This document shows, in pieces, positions 27,901 to 38,226 of a stretch of DNA of 64,000 nucleotides. The notes under the pieces are model-generated. The model had not been told where the DNA came from, did no database searches, and worked only from the letters and a program-made list of their open reading frames with translations. This DNA is from Strongylocentrotus purpuratus (lineage: Eukaryota > Echinodermata > Echinoidea > Camarodonta > Strongylocentrotidae). The translations under genes were made by a program, and so were the position numbers. Location: positions 5,330,322 to 5,394,321 of the forward strand of contig NW_022145601.1 of NCBI RefSeq assembly GCF_000002235.5. Direction: 5' to 3'. The stretch's first letter is position 1, and each line of letters opens with the position of its first letter.

Positions 27901-30900
27901 TCGAAAGGGCCTTGTGACCAGTAAATCGCTGACAATCAAAGTTTTGTATTGAATATTTAAATGAAGATACAGATAAACAAAGCATGCATAAAACCTTTTT
28001 TCGATAGGCAACTGCAAAGATGTTTTCATCCATTCCATTTTGTTATTGGTGCTTTTCACATTTTCAAAAATGTTATCTGTAATACACTGATTTCCGTTTA
28101 CAAAACCAAATGAGCACGGCCATGGTACAATATTATATGGAGGGTAAAACCATGGAGATGTGCTCTCCCTGGTAAAACGTAGCATTTTGATATCTGGATG
28201 AGAGACGGCCGAGTTTTTGCATGTAAGGGGAAAATGTCTCAGGACGAAGAATATTATCAACGTTTTTGTAAGGGAAAATTAATTCAATAAGAAGTAGGCC
28301 AACAAGATATTTGTTCCTACTTGCCATGTTGCAAACAACTTTTTTAAAAACACAACTCGAGGTCGAGGAATTCTTTCAGAGTAATTCCATACCATTTTAA
28401 CCCTCGAAATAAATAAGTCATCGCATAATTCTGGTTCTCTTTCATTCCAAAGTTTGGGTGCAGACGTTGCAGTACCCCAAGCAGCCCCCCCCCCCCCCCC
28501 CCCAGCACCACCAACTCCTCCGGACATCCCCAGCACAACCTAACTCGGGTTCACAAGCTAGAAATTCATCTTGTGACTGGTCGGCAGTTATTATTACTCT
28601 ATTAGCCTATTGCACAATGTAATAAAAGGGAAAAGGAAAGGAAAAGAAAACTACTGAAGTTCATGAGATTTGAATTACATTAAGGGAGGGGTGCAAGCTA
28701 AAAGCTTTGCATTGTAATATAATGTGTTAACAGTATCCTGGTAGGGGGAATGGACATAATAAATGTTTCATTTCAAGGGTAGGTGTCCACATTACAGACT
28801 TGTCTGGACGAAGCGTCATTAATTCAATTTAAATATATAGCCCATTCAAGGAAATGCCAACGTTTTTCTTCTTTTCCAAGGTCATAGACATTGCACTGTA
28901 TTTCTGAATTTCATGATTTAATATGTAAGGTAAGAATGTTTAAAAACGATCATTTTCCACTACACGATAGTCACCATTTACAAAGTAAACTTGATGTAAC
29001 ATTATTTTCCCTTGGATTCCTCTACAAACATTTAAAAAAAACTAAGTCGGTAATTTTGTTGACATAAGTTAGTCTTAACCATTAAAAAACTTTAAATAAA
29101 GTCAGAAAAATCAGAAAAGACGGGTAAGGGAATGATAGATTAATTCAAACGAAGAAGAATTAAGAAAACAATGAAGTTCTTTCAGGAAAGTCAAAACAAA
29201 TTCAATACTTCTTTTGCCGTTACGAGACAGCAACATTTCTATTATTAGCTACTACATGTACTACTATAGGTCGAGCTTACGAGCACTGATATGACAAGTT
29301 TTTTTTTCTTCATTCAGTTTTATTTTCCATGATCTCTGGGAAAGACTTTGATTTGGTTGTTTGATTCGTTTATTTGACTTTGTTCGGTTGTGCCTTGGTT
29401 TGTTTTGTAATGTTTTGTTTTAAGATTGTGTATTTGTATTTGTTTCTTTCCTTCTTTTTTGCTTTATTTTGCTTTACCCTGTAAAAACAGTTTTGCTCTT
29501 TGCTGAAAACAAATTCTTCTCGGTTCGGAGTCGCTCTTTAATGCTAATTGGTAACATACGTATCACCGTATCGAGAGTAATAATCGGATCGGGTTCGCCA
29601 ACCCCATGCGGTTGAAATTTGCCTCTCATTTTCTCCGTCATGTTTAACTGTATCTAAATCATATTATAACCTACATATCATAATTTAATAGTATTATTAG
29701 TATATTTACCCCACCACGCCTGCTCAAATCTAGCTTGTAAATCCCAAGGTACATACTTCTGTACTGGGAAAGGAGCTCCTCAATTTCCATAGTTTTGACT
29801 AGTTTATTATTTTCTGACAAAATAGATATATTTTCCATAGATTATTTTTTGAGCGATATTTTCAACGTTTTGACTCTGGTGAAGTTGTAATACAATAGAA
29901 TATACATGTACATACGATGATTTCTTTGCCCACAATATCCTTCTTGCCATATTTCTACACAATCAATCAGAAATGAAGACCTAATTCACTGACATATTGG
30001 GTTGTATACTTCGCTGTCATACAAGTGGTTTTTATAAAGCAATCAGCTTTCTTTTACAAATTGTATTACTCGATTAGATGGCTTCATTTGCTAGAGGCTT
30101 TGTGCGGTATTTTCATAACATACCACAATCCTTTTCTTCTGGTTTAGGGGTGGATTTCAGGGGCCGCCCATAAAATTGACGTGGATTGTCTGGCGCTCAA
30201 AATCTAATGCTTTGTGAGGTGGTCTTGACCGCGTACTCCCGCGCAACAAAGCTCAATTGTGTCACGTTGCTGTAAATAGATTATGGAATTTGGTGACACT
30301 CTTATGCATTCTACTTTCATCATTTACAACAAACATCTTTACTAAACTTTTATTTCTGTTAACCTTGTCTGGTGTATACGGGTTTTCAAATTTATTATGT
30401 TGTCAAAATAGAAGGTACGCTCAATAACCCTTACTACTACCCCCCTCCCCCCCCCCTTCCAGGCACCACTCACTCAACAAACAGAACGATGGGATGGTGA
30501 TGGCTAAGCAAGGTTTGTTCTGTCATTCTCTGAGAAATTAAGACATATTTGAAATACGGTATAGGCCTATGTATGTATATTTGCATTTTTTTTTTAAATA
30601 TAGAACAAATAATAAAATTGGGATAATCCTCCGTCACAGTAATAGGTCTCTACAAATAATGATTAAAACAATTTAAATTAAAATCCTTGACAGTTCGCTT
30701 CTTCACTATGACCGGTTTCAATTGTATTTGTGTTCCTTCAGACTAGCCTATCTGATGAATCATTATAATAATGCGAAAGAAAATGAGAGAACAATGGTAG
30801 GGTATCTTAAATCCAAGTTTCCCATTGCTGTCCTCTTATTCTGGATTATAATTTTAATCTTAACAATTTGTCTACTTCAACTTTATTTTAATCAACATCT

Positions 30901-33343
30901 TGAGAGAATCTAGAAAACCGCAATTCAAGAAGTATAATAATAAATTATGTCATACCGAAGCCATATAGCTCGAGTAAATTATGTTTTGGAAAAAATGATA
31001 AATAACGCGTCAAATCAATGATTGATGTCGAATTGTTAACTCGGAAGTAAGTGGTGAAAAAATGTCATTGTGTTCTCACTTCTGTTTTGGCACTGTGACA
31101 ACTTTAGGACATGAAACTGCATTTCTTCATGAAACATTTAATTACTTTGCAATAATGAGTAAGTACGTTCAGATTAATTCCAATGCACTATACTGAATGA
31201 TAATCTTCAAATAACTACTACGTGCTATTTCCGATGATTCTAACTGAGTCTTATAATTTCAATAGGCATGATTAATCCAATACTCATGTGCAAGCTGTGA
31301 AGGGGGAGGGGCTACAGCCCCGCTTCGCGGTTCATGAGGAGGGCGTTTTTGCCAGCTTCGCCCGAAGCTGTATACGTCACTGAAATCTTTTTAACTAACT
31401 CTATAAAGAAAAATCTTAAGTCAGATTTAGAAACAAATACACTTCGGTAGGCTAAATTATGAATTGAGATGTTTTTCTAAAGTAAAGACTTTCCCATCTA
31501 GAGGAGAGTGTAATGTATCAATGCAACAAACCCTCGCATAACTTATCTGTTTGGCATTCAAAATATTGCCTCGCAAAAAAAAAAGGAAAAAAGGATCCCC
31601 ACCAAAAAAAAAATGCCCTGATGATTGGATTCCTCTTATACCTTACATAGGGGCGTATCCAGCGAACATAGGGGGCACATTTATCTGTCACTATTACATA
31701 CACGTGTGTACTATCCCTGCGATGTTTTTTTTTGGGGGGGGGGGGGCCATGTCGGCGATTTCGAGACCTACGTTAATTGGATTAGGGTTTTCTACTTCTT
31801 CTTTTTTGGTGCTTGTTTGATTTGTATGCTTCTTGTGCCCCCCCCCCCCCCTCCCTCGATACACCTCTGTAATAAACACTAAATGTTTGTGCTTTTACCA
31901 TCTAAAACTCGTTATTCTAGTTAGCTCCTTCAAATACCATTGTCAGTTTCCCCGAAATTATAATAAGGAAATGCCATCTTCTTGATGCCTAGTAATGGAC
32001 CGAAAGCTGGTGGTAGTTCAGTCAAGGAGATATGAGGAGCTAGGCGCCCCTTATTGGTTCAATTTATCGCCTGATGTCTTGTGCATGTCGCTATTCGTAA
32101 CGATTCAACATTATGTTCACCGACTATCATTTTGTTTACCAAAGGGGTTTTGTGTATACAAAACATTTCATTAACTTCTTCTGAAAGCATGTTATGATGG
32201 TCTAAGGAACTATAATAAAAAAAAATTAAAAAAAATTAAATATATATAGACCATAAAACATTGTATATCGAGATGGCTGCCGGACTGTTTATCAGTATGA
32301 AACTATTCTTATTTTCTTTCTCCTATTATATAACTTTGAATTTAATATATATATATTAATTAATTCATTCATTTATTTATTCATGTATTTGTTCATTTAT
32401 TTAGGAGCACCGAAATTAGCAGCCGATACAGCATAGCTGGGGTAATATTGGAGCGTCTTGAGCTCCTTGTCTGGTGGATAATGTGCGCTTACTCCTTCCC
32501 CCGTCCCAGCCCCACCGACCTGTATGCGATGGACCGTCTGTGAAATGCGGAGATGCATTCGGCTGCCCAAGCACCCCCCCCCCCCCCCTCTCCCAATCAA
32601 CTTCCGGATTACAATTGTCTACTAAATACTTCAAGTTTTAGCCTTTTACAATGGGATGAAATTCACATTCGTATTTCAATTGTAATGAACCAAAAATCGT
32701 CTATGACTATCTTGTCTACTAATAATAAAATGTATCCGCCGGACTGTAGCAGTTTTCAGTTTTCAAAAACTCATGCGCTCTCAGTTAAAAAAAACAAAAA
32801 CTAGGCTAGCTGAAGTGAAAATACGCATGTAATAACATTTAAAATCTTCACGAATGTGTTCTTCAAAGTATTTTGCATCTTAGACTCATCTGCACAATTG
32901 AAATTCAAACATACTTCATGAACATTGTTTGCACCTTGCGGGAACTAATGTGCATCTAGAAAGAAAAAAAACGTCAGAGAAATTTAAATGGCGACAAGGA
33001 TTCATTAATATTTGGTTTAAAACCAATCTTTTCATTCGAATAAATAGAAGTGCAACTGATAAACTTTTTCGTTAGCTTGTCTCTTGCAATTCTTTAGATT
33101 TGATTTCAACCTTAATTACGCATGCTATTTTACTGTTTTCATCTGTACGCAGAAGAAGACCTTTCACTTTAACATTATGATTTTGCAAAGGAAATTTGAC
33201 CCACTAAAGTTTGAGTTATTTGTTTAAAAACAAATCCACTTCAAATCGGATACTTACAACCATTTACTGGCACTGCCGCAGATAACACATGTGTGGAGGA
33301 AAAACAACGACGTCAAAATAACATGCATCAAAGTTGTCTGCAT
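3558..33343 (-). CDS. Wnt4: Wnt4-type secreted Wnt ligand, 5' four coding exons (gene partial, continues off left edge)
   Basis: Exons, in order of transcription: 33343-33258, 22955-22717, 4136-4045 and 3740-3558. Splice phases 2, 1 and 0 are mutually consistent and every intron is GT-AG. Together they encode 200 residues: a signal peptide, the conserved [11 protein letters not shown] block, the sequon-bearing RRWNCST motif, GTREAAF, the [13 protein letters not shown] block that is characteristic of Wnt4, and [10 protein letters not shown]. Family members are about 350 residues, so roughly 150 C-terminal residues are missing. These include the serine that receives palmitoleate in the CHGxSGSC motif, and they must lie left of position 1; I found no match in 1-3557. 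Known role of the family: a secreted, lipidated ligand for Frizzled receptors. Wnt4 rather than another class is inferred from exon 3 and 4 motifs recalled from vertebrate proteins. No frameshift or stop interrupts the exons. Confidence 0.93.
3741..4044 (-). other. Wnt4: Wnt4 intron 3 with a 27-C run
   Basis: A 304-bp intron, by far the shortest of this gene. Apart from GTC/ATC-type triplets at 3830-3860 it is dominated by an uninterrupted run of 27 C at 3918-3944, which reads as poly-G in the transcript. Confidence 0.75.
4045..4136 (-). CDS. Wnt4: Wnt4 exon 3
   Basis: 92 nt; the acceptor is CCATGCAG and the donor GTAAAG. It encodes [20 protein letters not shown] followed by [11 protein letters not shown], the most diagnostic Wnt4 stretch in the window. 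The stretch joins in frame to exon 2 (phase 1) and exon 4 (phase 0). Confidence 0.97.
6236..6590 (-). mobile_element. tRNA-derived SINE (minus strand)
   Basis: Read on the minus strand it begins with a tRNA-Leu-like head (GTGGTCGAGTGGTTTGAG, then a B-box-like GTGCATTCGAGC), passes a GGCACTAAATATGCC body and ends in an AGCGCTATATGAACC tail near an AT-rich end. These are the usual parts of a Pol III-derived SINE. Several mismatches indicate an old copy. Confidence 0.65.
6895..6942. repeat. (CT)n microsatellite after a C-rich tract
   Basis: About 24 uninterrupted CT units following C runs at 6875-6890; a run of G occurs shortly after at 6980-6991. The open frame through it encodes only Ser-Leu repeats and is not a gene. 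Confidence 0.9.
7129..7240. mobile_element. Small TIR (MITE-like) element, copy 1
   Basis: Left end CCCAATCACACCAACAAAAA and right end TTTGGAATCGGTGTGGGTC form imperfect inverted repeats around a CAGACCGACC-rich interior. Same family as the adjacent copy at 7245-7388 and the fragment at 1-96. No coding capacity. Confidence 0.5.
7245..7388. mobile_element. Small TIR (MITE-like) element, copy 2
   Basis: Left terminus ACACCTCAGTCACACTACCG pairs with right terminus CGGTGTGAATGAGGTAT; the interior has tandem GACCGACACCA units. About 144 bp, non-coding. Superfamily not assignable from the termini alone. Confidence 0.55.
9060..9165. repeat. GAT/GAC-rich triplet repeat
   Basis: Imperfect GAT trinucleotide tract following a GAAGGAAGG purine stretch. 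The minus-strand open frame here is Ile/Val/His low complexity only. Confidence 0.8.
10406..10914 (+). mobile_element. TTAA-flanked MITE, family B copy 1
   Basis: 509 bp bounded by TTAA at both ends (10406-10409, 10911-10914). Termini AGGTAATACAAAGTTTCGGG and ACTTTGTAATACCT are inverted repeats. The interior has a CCGGTGCTCCCGG palindrome and no transposase. TTAA target sites and this size point to a piggyBac-type non-autonomous element; family by inference. Two more copies occur at 24737 and 51627. Confidence 0.82.
13570..13824 (+). repeat. Degenerate element with GTGGCGTAGC terminus and C15 run
   Basis: Begins GAGTGGCGTAGCGTGGACCC, the kind of terminus seen on many animal DNA transposons, followed by AGGGGGCACT and GGGCGGAGGGG. 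It ends near a 15-C run at 13810-13824. No matching right terminus was found. A similar start, GTGGCGTAGCAAAG, lies at 6660. Confidence 0.35.
14240..14255 (+). repeat. Poly-C run (16)
   Basis: Uninterrupted run of 16 C in otherwise AT-rich intron DNA. Confidence 0.9.
18387..18934. mobile_element. TTAA-flanked MITE, family C
   Basis: 548 bp flanked by TTAA (18387-18390, 18931-18934). Termini AGGTACTATGTCCCATTTGC and AAAAGGGACATAGTACCT are inverted repeats of about 14 bp or more. The interior has no transposase; the 67-codon open frame at 18577-18780 shows no family. The terminal AGGTA is shared with family B, so the two may use the same transposase. Confidence 0.8.
19200..19640. repeat. Purine-rich low-complexity tract
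   Basis: GA-rich strand with GAGAGAGA and GGGAGGGG blocks, ending in GAGGGAGAGGGAGAGGGAGA at about 19605-19625. The minus-strand open frames across it are Ser/Leu/Pro low complexity. Confidence 0.8.
21480..21610 (+). repeat. Degenerate TTGGTCYAA minisatellite
   Basis: The octamer TTGGTCCAA/TTGGTCTAA recurs at least five times in 130 bp with irregular spacing (for example TTTGGTCCAACC, ATTGGTCCAACC, TTTGGTCTAATGG). The open frame at 21267-21623 that reads through it (WSNQGGIGP) is a by-product. Confidence 0.5.
22337..22549 (+). repeat. CAT/CAC triplet repeat beside Wnt4 exon 2
   Basis: About 210 bp of CATCAC-type trinucleotides, encoding poly-His, poly-Ser/Pro or poly-Asp/Gly in different frames. 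It lies about 170 bp past the exon 2 donor in the transcript, with a 17-C run (22603-22619) between. Confidence 0.9.
22717..22955 (-). CDS. Wnt4: Wnt4 exon 2
   Basis: 239 nt between a GGCAG acceptor and a GTGAGT donor. It encodes the first Wnt cysteine block: [27 protein letters not shown], then MECQTQF and RRWNCST with the conserved N-glycosylation sequon, ending VFGQVLDN. It leaves one base of a glycine codon, which exon 3 completes. Confidence 0.96.
23995..24012 (+). repeat. Poly-C run (18)
   Basis: Uninterrupted 18-C run inside Wnt4 intron 1, next to the purine-rich 23755-23945 stretch. Confidence 0.9.
24737..25253 (+). mobile_element. TTAA-flanked MITE, family B copy 2
   Basis: 517 bp, flanked by TTAA at 24737-24740 and 25250-25253, collinear with the copy at 10406-10914 across its whole length with scattered substitutions. 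Termini AGGTAATACAAAGTTTTGGG and AACTTTGCAATACCT. Non-coding. Confidence 0.82.
25705..25940. repeat. Duplicated TTTCTAAATGTTGCGAGCGA block with hairpin
   Basis: The block TTTCTAAATGTTGCGAGCGA occurs twice, near 25731 and 25909. Between the copies is a short perfect hairpin, TTCGGGCA at 25807-25814 pairing with TGCCCGAA at 25821-25828. Non-coding; origin unknown. Confidence 0.55.
26284..26532 (-). other. Unassigned 82-codon ORF with signal-like N-terminus
   Basis: Encodes a basic start, a hydrophobic stretch ([14 protein letters not shown]) and a hydrophilic tail with an NYT sequon and one Cys. It could be a first exon of a small secreted protein, but no clear GT donor closes it and no family is recognised. 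It lies inside Wnt4 intron 1 on the same strand, which makes an independent gene less likely. Confidence 0.15.
27478..27495 (+). repeat. Poly-C run (18)
   Basis: Run of 18 C within a GGGACC...GCCGCCC context. The flanking text (CCACGGCCAGAGAATCCTGG) hints at a decayed GC-rich DNA-transposon end, not resolvable here. Confidence 0.85.
28485..28503 (+). repeat. Poly-C run (19)
   Basis: Uninterrupted 19-C run; the Gly-rich and Pro-rich frames crossing it are not genes. Confidence 0.9.
31644..31872. mobile_element. Small TIR element with internal G and C runs
   Basis: Left end TACATAGGGGCGTATCCAG and right end CTCGATACACCTCTGTA are imperfect inverted repeats. Inside, a 13-G run (31734-31746) faces a 14-C run (31838-31851), so the whole unit is a potential foldback. 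Non-coding, about 229 bp. Confidence 0.5.
32574..32588 (+). repeat. Poly-C run (15)
   Basis: 15-C run in Wnt4 intron 1, preceded by GC-rich sequence (32480-32570) and an AT-rich TATATATA block at 32345-32360. Confidence 0.9.
33258..33343 (-). CDS. Wnt4: Wnt4 exon 1 (start codon, signal peptide)
   Basis: The ATG at 33343-33341 has A at -3. It encodes 28 residues with a hydrophobic core ([16 protein letters not shown]) typical of a signal peptide and ends KW plus two bases before a GTAAGT donor. The ending resembles the ASNWL that precedes the mature Wnt4 region in vertebrates. Phase 2 matches the exon 2 acceptor. Confidence 0.88.
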
Positions 33344-33535
33344 CTTGCCGCCAAACTCTTGTCCTTGACGAAGTCAAAATCTTCCAAAAACAATCCACAA
33401 GATTCCAAAGGTCTACAAGACCTTAACTTCAACAGAATCAAACTTGGTACTTGTAGAAGATTTGGAACACTTGATTACTGGAAAGACGTTGTTAAATTCC
33501 AATTTACAGATCCAGTTTAAAGCCCAAGCGCAACT

Positions 33536-33544
33536 CTTATATAC
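33536..33544 (-). promoter_or_regulatory. Wnt4: Candidate TATA box of Wnt4
   Basis: GTATATAAG on the minus strand, about 193 bp upstream of the Wnt4 start codon. A start site 25-30 bp downstream would give a 5'UTR of roughly 170 nt. The next ~400 bp upstream (33.75-33.95 kb) are the most GC-rich, CpG-bearing part of this neighbourhood. Position and motif are seen; promoter function is inferred. Confidence 0.4.
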
Positions 33545-35040
33545 AAAAATGTTGATGATCCAAGTGAAGAAAAATTATTGATGTCCAGCGATATCTTGAT
33601 CCGAGTATTCCGATTGATAAGTAGACCGCTTCAAACTTTCCACAATCGCCAAAATTTACAGAAAAAGTTGCATCACAAAATTGATTACATTATTTTCCAG
33701 AAGCGATAGAAACGATTTCATGGCAAAAAATTCCAGAATAAGAAAAAGAGTCGATAGCACGACAGAAGATTCGACTTACGACGAACGGTCAGGTACGGTC
33801 CAGAATAAACGAGCGAGAGCAGTTCGCGGTGTTTCTGGAGCAGAGGCGGTGAAGTGAATGAACGCGCGGACCGACCGATCAGCAGTCGTCTGCGAGGGAA
33901 AGTTCACGCAGACATTCGTCAGTCGAGCGGAGAGCTTGCTTGCTCATGAGATGACAAACAATGCGAGGATGTTCTCCCCAGTATCTGTCATTCATGACTT
34001 TATAATGACTTAAATAAGTTTATGGTACCCTATTCTTGTATTAATCGTCGTTAAATTAATATAAAACTCGCTAAGTTCGATCAAAATGAAATCGTTTTGC
34101 AGTTTTGATTGATAGGTTTACAAATACAAGGTCAGAGTCAAAGACATCAGTGTCAGGAACATGTTGAAACATATGAAGAAATCATACAATTGTACTTTCC
34201 CAAAACGATACACAGGTATTGTGATGCATATCCCTCTTATAACACGTGTAATAAGTGAAATGTGAAATTGTAAAATAAAATGTACAATTAGAAATGCAAG
34301 GCAAGTCGGCACATGTTAAAGCGCCTATACGGATTCCCAAGGCTATTGCGAAATTGAGATCTAAACAATAATTTAAAAGAATTTTTAAATATGCGCAATC
34401 TCTCTTTAGTAACCATATTCTTTTCGAAGTAAATTAAATACCTTGTTTTCAAATAAAAAGCTATCTGAATGAACGATTAATTTGCGTCACTCTTAGCATT
34501 TTAGTCGTCAATATTTTTTTTAATGATACAAAGGAACACACGCAAAAGCACATCTCCAGAAAGCAAGACCCTTTATTCAGTGTTTTCCACCAGCCTTTTA
34601 TTTGTATGAACTTGGACGGAGAGAAATGAAGGCGATGTGTATGAGTTTGACCTTAAGACTCGTGAATTAACAAGTTCACTTTGCTTGCTTGGAGTCAGTT
34701 TAAAAGAGAGTGTGTTCATTGGCAGCATCCCTCAAAATGTGTCAAATCTGGGCGACCGCTCGAAGATTGAAGGCGTATCAAAATCAGTCAAAAGAGTTGG
34801 GTGTGATTTCTTTGTTTTGCTGTGTTTTGTTTTCCTCCAGTTTTCCGCGATCGTTTGGATTCGATCCTTTCTACGATGTTGGTTATGTTTTTACTGCTAT
34901 TCATACTATCCTCTCCCTCGCTCTTATATTGCAAGTTAAGTCAATTTAGGCTACAAGGCTCCCCTCGGAGAAAATAAGTCGGGGTGAAGTCGACACAACA
35001 GGGCTAGACTCGGATTCGAGACTCGAAACAAGATGGTTGG
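33545..35040. other. Upstream flank of Wnt4
   Basis: 33750-33960 is CpG-rich (ACGAACGG, GAACGCGCGGACCGACCG) and may be part of the Wnt4 promoter. 34000-35040 is plain AT-rich DNA with no repeat or coding signal that I recognise. Confidence 0.5.
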
Positions 35041-35352
35041 TAGCTGGTTTTGCCCCCCCCCCCCTCCCGTTCACTCAGCTGCTGGTATCTGTGAAGAAGG
35101 TGGAGAAGTTTTCCAGAGATGATGGAAATTCTCCGATAGTATATCGTCAATGATGGTGATGTTGAGGATGATGATGGTGGTGGTGGTGGTGATGGTGACG
35201 ATGGCAGTCAAATACTTAATATTATTGATGTTGCCGATGATTCCAATGGTGTTTCTGTTGACGATGATGGTGAAAGTGGTAGTGGTGGTGATGGTGGTGG
35301 TGGTGGTGGTGGTGGTGGTGGTGGTAGTAGTGGTGTCGGTGGTGGAGGTGAA
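35041..35352. repeat. C run and GGT/GAT triplet repeat
   Basis: A CCCCCCCCCC tract at about 35053 is followed by an imperfect then nearly pure GGT trinucleotide tract up to 35352. The Val-rich and Thr-rich open frames are low complexity. Confidence 0.85.
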
Positions 35353-36069
35353 GGTAGTGCTAGTATTCAAACCAAGTATTTAAATCGGTTAGACCAATTA
35401 TTTTAGAATAGTTGTGTGTGATGGCAAAGTTATAATGGCGAAGATATCAATCATTAAGTATTCGTAGAACTTGAGAATATTCTAATGAATATGACTAGAA
35501 AAACCTTTCGGTAAAGAAGAAATGTGAAAGGTTGCATTTCCCCCTTCACATAATACAGTATCATGCCTTGAATGAAAAGTAAAGTTGATTGAATTAATAT
35601 TCAAATAGTTCAAATATGTTCATTGTTGTTACTACCTTCCATACTTTACAATATTGTATCTTATTCATCTGCAAGTTAATGATAAAATTGAAATTGGAAT
35701 ATATTCGGACGAAGTTTATTGTGAAAATGAGATGGTTTTTCAGTAACAATGATGCTTCCCAAATGTTAATAGATTTCTTCTGCCAGTGAGCATATTCCAA
35801 ATATCAGAATGGCCTGTAGATTAGTCTGACTTTAAACAGGGGCTAATAGTAAAGACTATTGACCCCTAAAGGAGTCGTAACCGCGCTCTTCAGTTAGCAA
35901 TATCAGAAGACGATACAATAACAACCACTAAGAACCCAACAATAGTACTGCAATAGATAGCCCAGTCGAGTTATTGTTCTGCTTGACGTTACAATCACAA
36001 GACCAAGCCCGCTCACTTTACTCGAGAAACGTTTTATTTTGCAAAAGAGAAATTAGGCATAGCGTACCA

Positions 36070-36160
36070 AGAGTGGTAGAGAAAGAGAGAGAGAGGGGGA
36101 GGGAGAGGGAGGGAGAGAGAATGAGAGGGGAGCAGAGGGTGTAAGAGAGAGAGAGAACAA
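36070..36160. repeat. (GA)n-rich tract
   Basis: GAGAGAGAGAGGGGGAGGGA-type purine DNA. On either side, 35353-36069 and 36161-37840 show no gene or recognisable repeat. Confidence 0.8.
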
Positions 36161-37841
36161 CGACCCAGAACATAAAATAGAATGGATAGCCTAAAAGTGT
36201 TCATTTGCTTATTCGCCTCCAAACTCTCTACTCCCCTTCTCTCTCTTTCTTTCTCTCGCTTAGAAAACAACCCCTTTAAACCTATCGACTCTTTTGAGAC
36301 TCGAAAGAAAAGAGTTCCGATGGGTGCTACCGATAAATGGGGAGCTTTTACTGCTTTCTCTGTCCCTCTCTTCTTAAAGAATTAAAAGAAGAAAGGGACG
36401 ATAGCGACCGCCCACTAAGTCGCATTTGTTTAAATGGGTCTTAATTCCTTCCTCGGATAATAACTTGATACACTCATCAACCACTCCTGTCCAATATTCA
36501 ACCAAACAGATCTTTTGAGAACCGGATTAAAAGCTATTAAGCCGCAATTGATACCTTACCTTCTGTCCACCACTTATAGAGTGACTGGGATATTACGGTC
36601 ACTTCGCAATTCAGCCCCTTCCCATAAAAACGATACTCAAATAGAAGAAAAACGGATTCGGGAAAAGACGTTTTAAGCGGTATGATCAAAGGAAGATGTT
36701 GCCACAATTGGTAAAGAGCATGTAAAAGTCAATTAAACGGGAGTGAGTGTTAAATCGTTTTAATGCCTTAGTCACCTCCGGAATTATGCGAGAAAAAAGG
36801 CCAAATCCTACAAAGTATAAGCCCCTATCATCGATTTTGCTTGACATTGTACAGAACTCTCGTCACTTTTGCCTTTAAGCTTCAGTTTTCAAGATAAATG
36901 TTGTACCCAATAGTCGCAACACTTAGCAATGTCAATATAACGAAGAAAACCACCATTTTCAAGGTTTCGGCGTCTGAGGTTTAATATTTTGTGAGAAATG
37001 TCTTTTACCACAACGAAGGTTTACAAAGTACAGGCTTCTTGAAAGTTTGTTAATGACAAACTAATATACCACACTCGAGCTTTCAGAACAAGTTTCATAA
37101 AAGTTTGCGAGACTCATTTTGAGTCTTGAAACATTGCTGCGATAGTATCAAAGTATTTCGTATTCGACAGGCAAAGAAATTAAAAATTAAAAACAAAATG
37201 TTAATATTAATATTAATGTTAATGATTGATGTAATCATCGCTTTTGGAAAATGTAGATATAGACTTTGGGATCTTGATGATCTCTTTTTACAATGTCGTT
37301 CTTTCCAACGAATATGTTCACTCTAAGTTCGAAATTTTTCTGTATGTTAAAGATAAACTCCAGTTCTGGTAATGGTGAAAAAAACATTGAAACAGTGTCT
37401 ATTCAAATTCACACCAACTGTTAAGCATTTATTCGTTATTCTTATCCTTTAATCTCCATGGTGATTTTTGCCTGCTATTTTCAAATTCGTCTGTTTTCAA
37501 CTCTTCTTCATTTCCCCCAAATTGTATTGTCATCTGTCCTTGCGTTGGTGACTCACCGGCAATATTTCATTTCTCCCTCAGCCACTTACCTAAAAACCGG
37601 CCAAAGGAAGATTTATTAAAGCCACCTGAAGATTTTCTAATCTAAATAGATTTACTGAGAAGGACGAAATCATTAAATTCTGTATTTCATACCATTTATT
37701 TGGAAAGTATATAAGCCTTCCCAAAGTTTGGTTAATTCCCAAATTTATTACACCCCCATTGCATCCTTTATGGGGAGCATAAAATGTTCCACTTCGTCGA
37801 GAAGATGAAGATGAGAAGTAGCCGATGTAAATACGGAGAGA

Positions 37842-38180
37842 GAGAAAGAGAGATAGAGAGAGAGAGAGGGGGGGGGGATGTGGTGGGACTATAATAGGCT
37901 ATCACAAAGACACAAAGTTCCCGTTGACTTTGAATAACCTAATATGTTTATTCGAATGTTTATATCAGTGGCGGATCCCGGGGGGCCCGGCCCCCCCCCC
38001 CCCCTTGAGAAAAAAATCATGCAAAATCACGCGATTTTTACATTTTTTGGGGGGTTTGGTCCCCCCCCCCTGGCGCTCAAGGGGGGGGGGGTGCAAATTT
38101 TAAAATTTTCGAGGACCAAAAAAAAAATTGTGCTCACTACCCCCCCCCCCCCCCCCCCCCACCCCCCACCCCCCCCCCCC

Positions 38181-38226
<46 letters not shown>

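Larger units (their letters stand above)
22956..33257 (-). other. Wnt4: Wnt4 intron 1 (10.3 kb)
   Basis: Holds purine-rich DNA (23755-23945), C runs (23995-24012, 27478-27495, 28485-28503, 31838-31851, 32574-32588), a MITE (24737-25253), a short repeat with a hairpin (25705-25940) and a small TIR element (31644-31872). The stretches 25941-27470, 28504-31290 and 32589-33257 show nothing I can identify. First introns of Wnt genes often carry enhancers, but none can be recognised by eye here. Confidence 0.7.

Noticed and set aside
27808-28260. 150-codon minus-strand ORF in Wnt4 intron 1
   Set aside because: Composition unlike the real exons, no domain, no signal for a gene; within chance expectation for AT-poor patches.
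33293-33520. 75-codon plus-strand ORF
   Set aside because: Antisense to Wnt4 exon 1 and its 5'UTR; the minus-strand reading has the signal peptide and the splice donor.
37340-37440. Possible further TTAA element starting TTAAAGATAAACTCC
   Set aside because: No matching right terminus was found within 1 kb.
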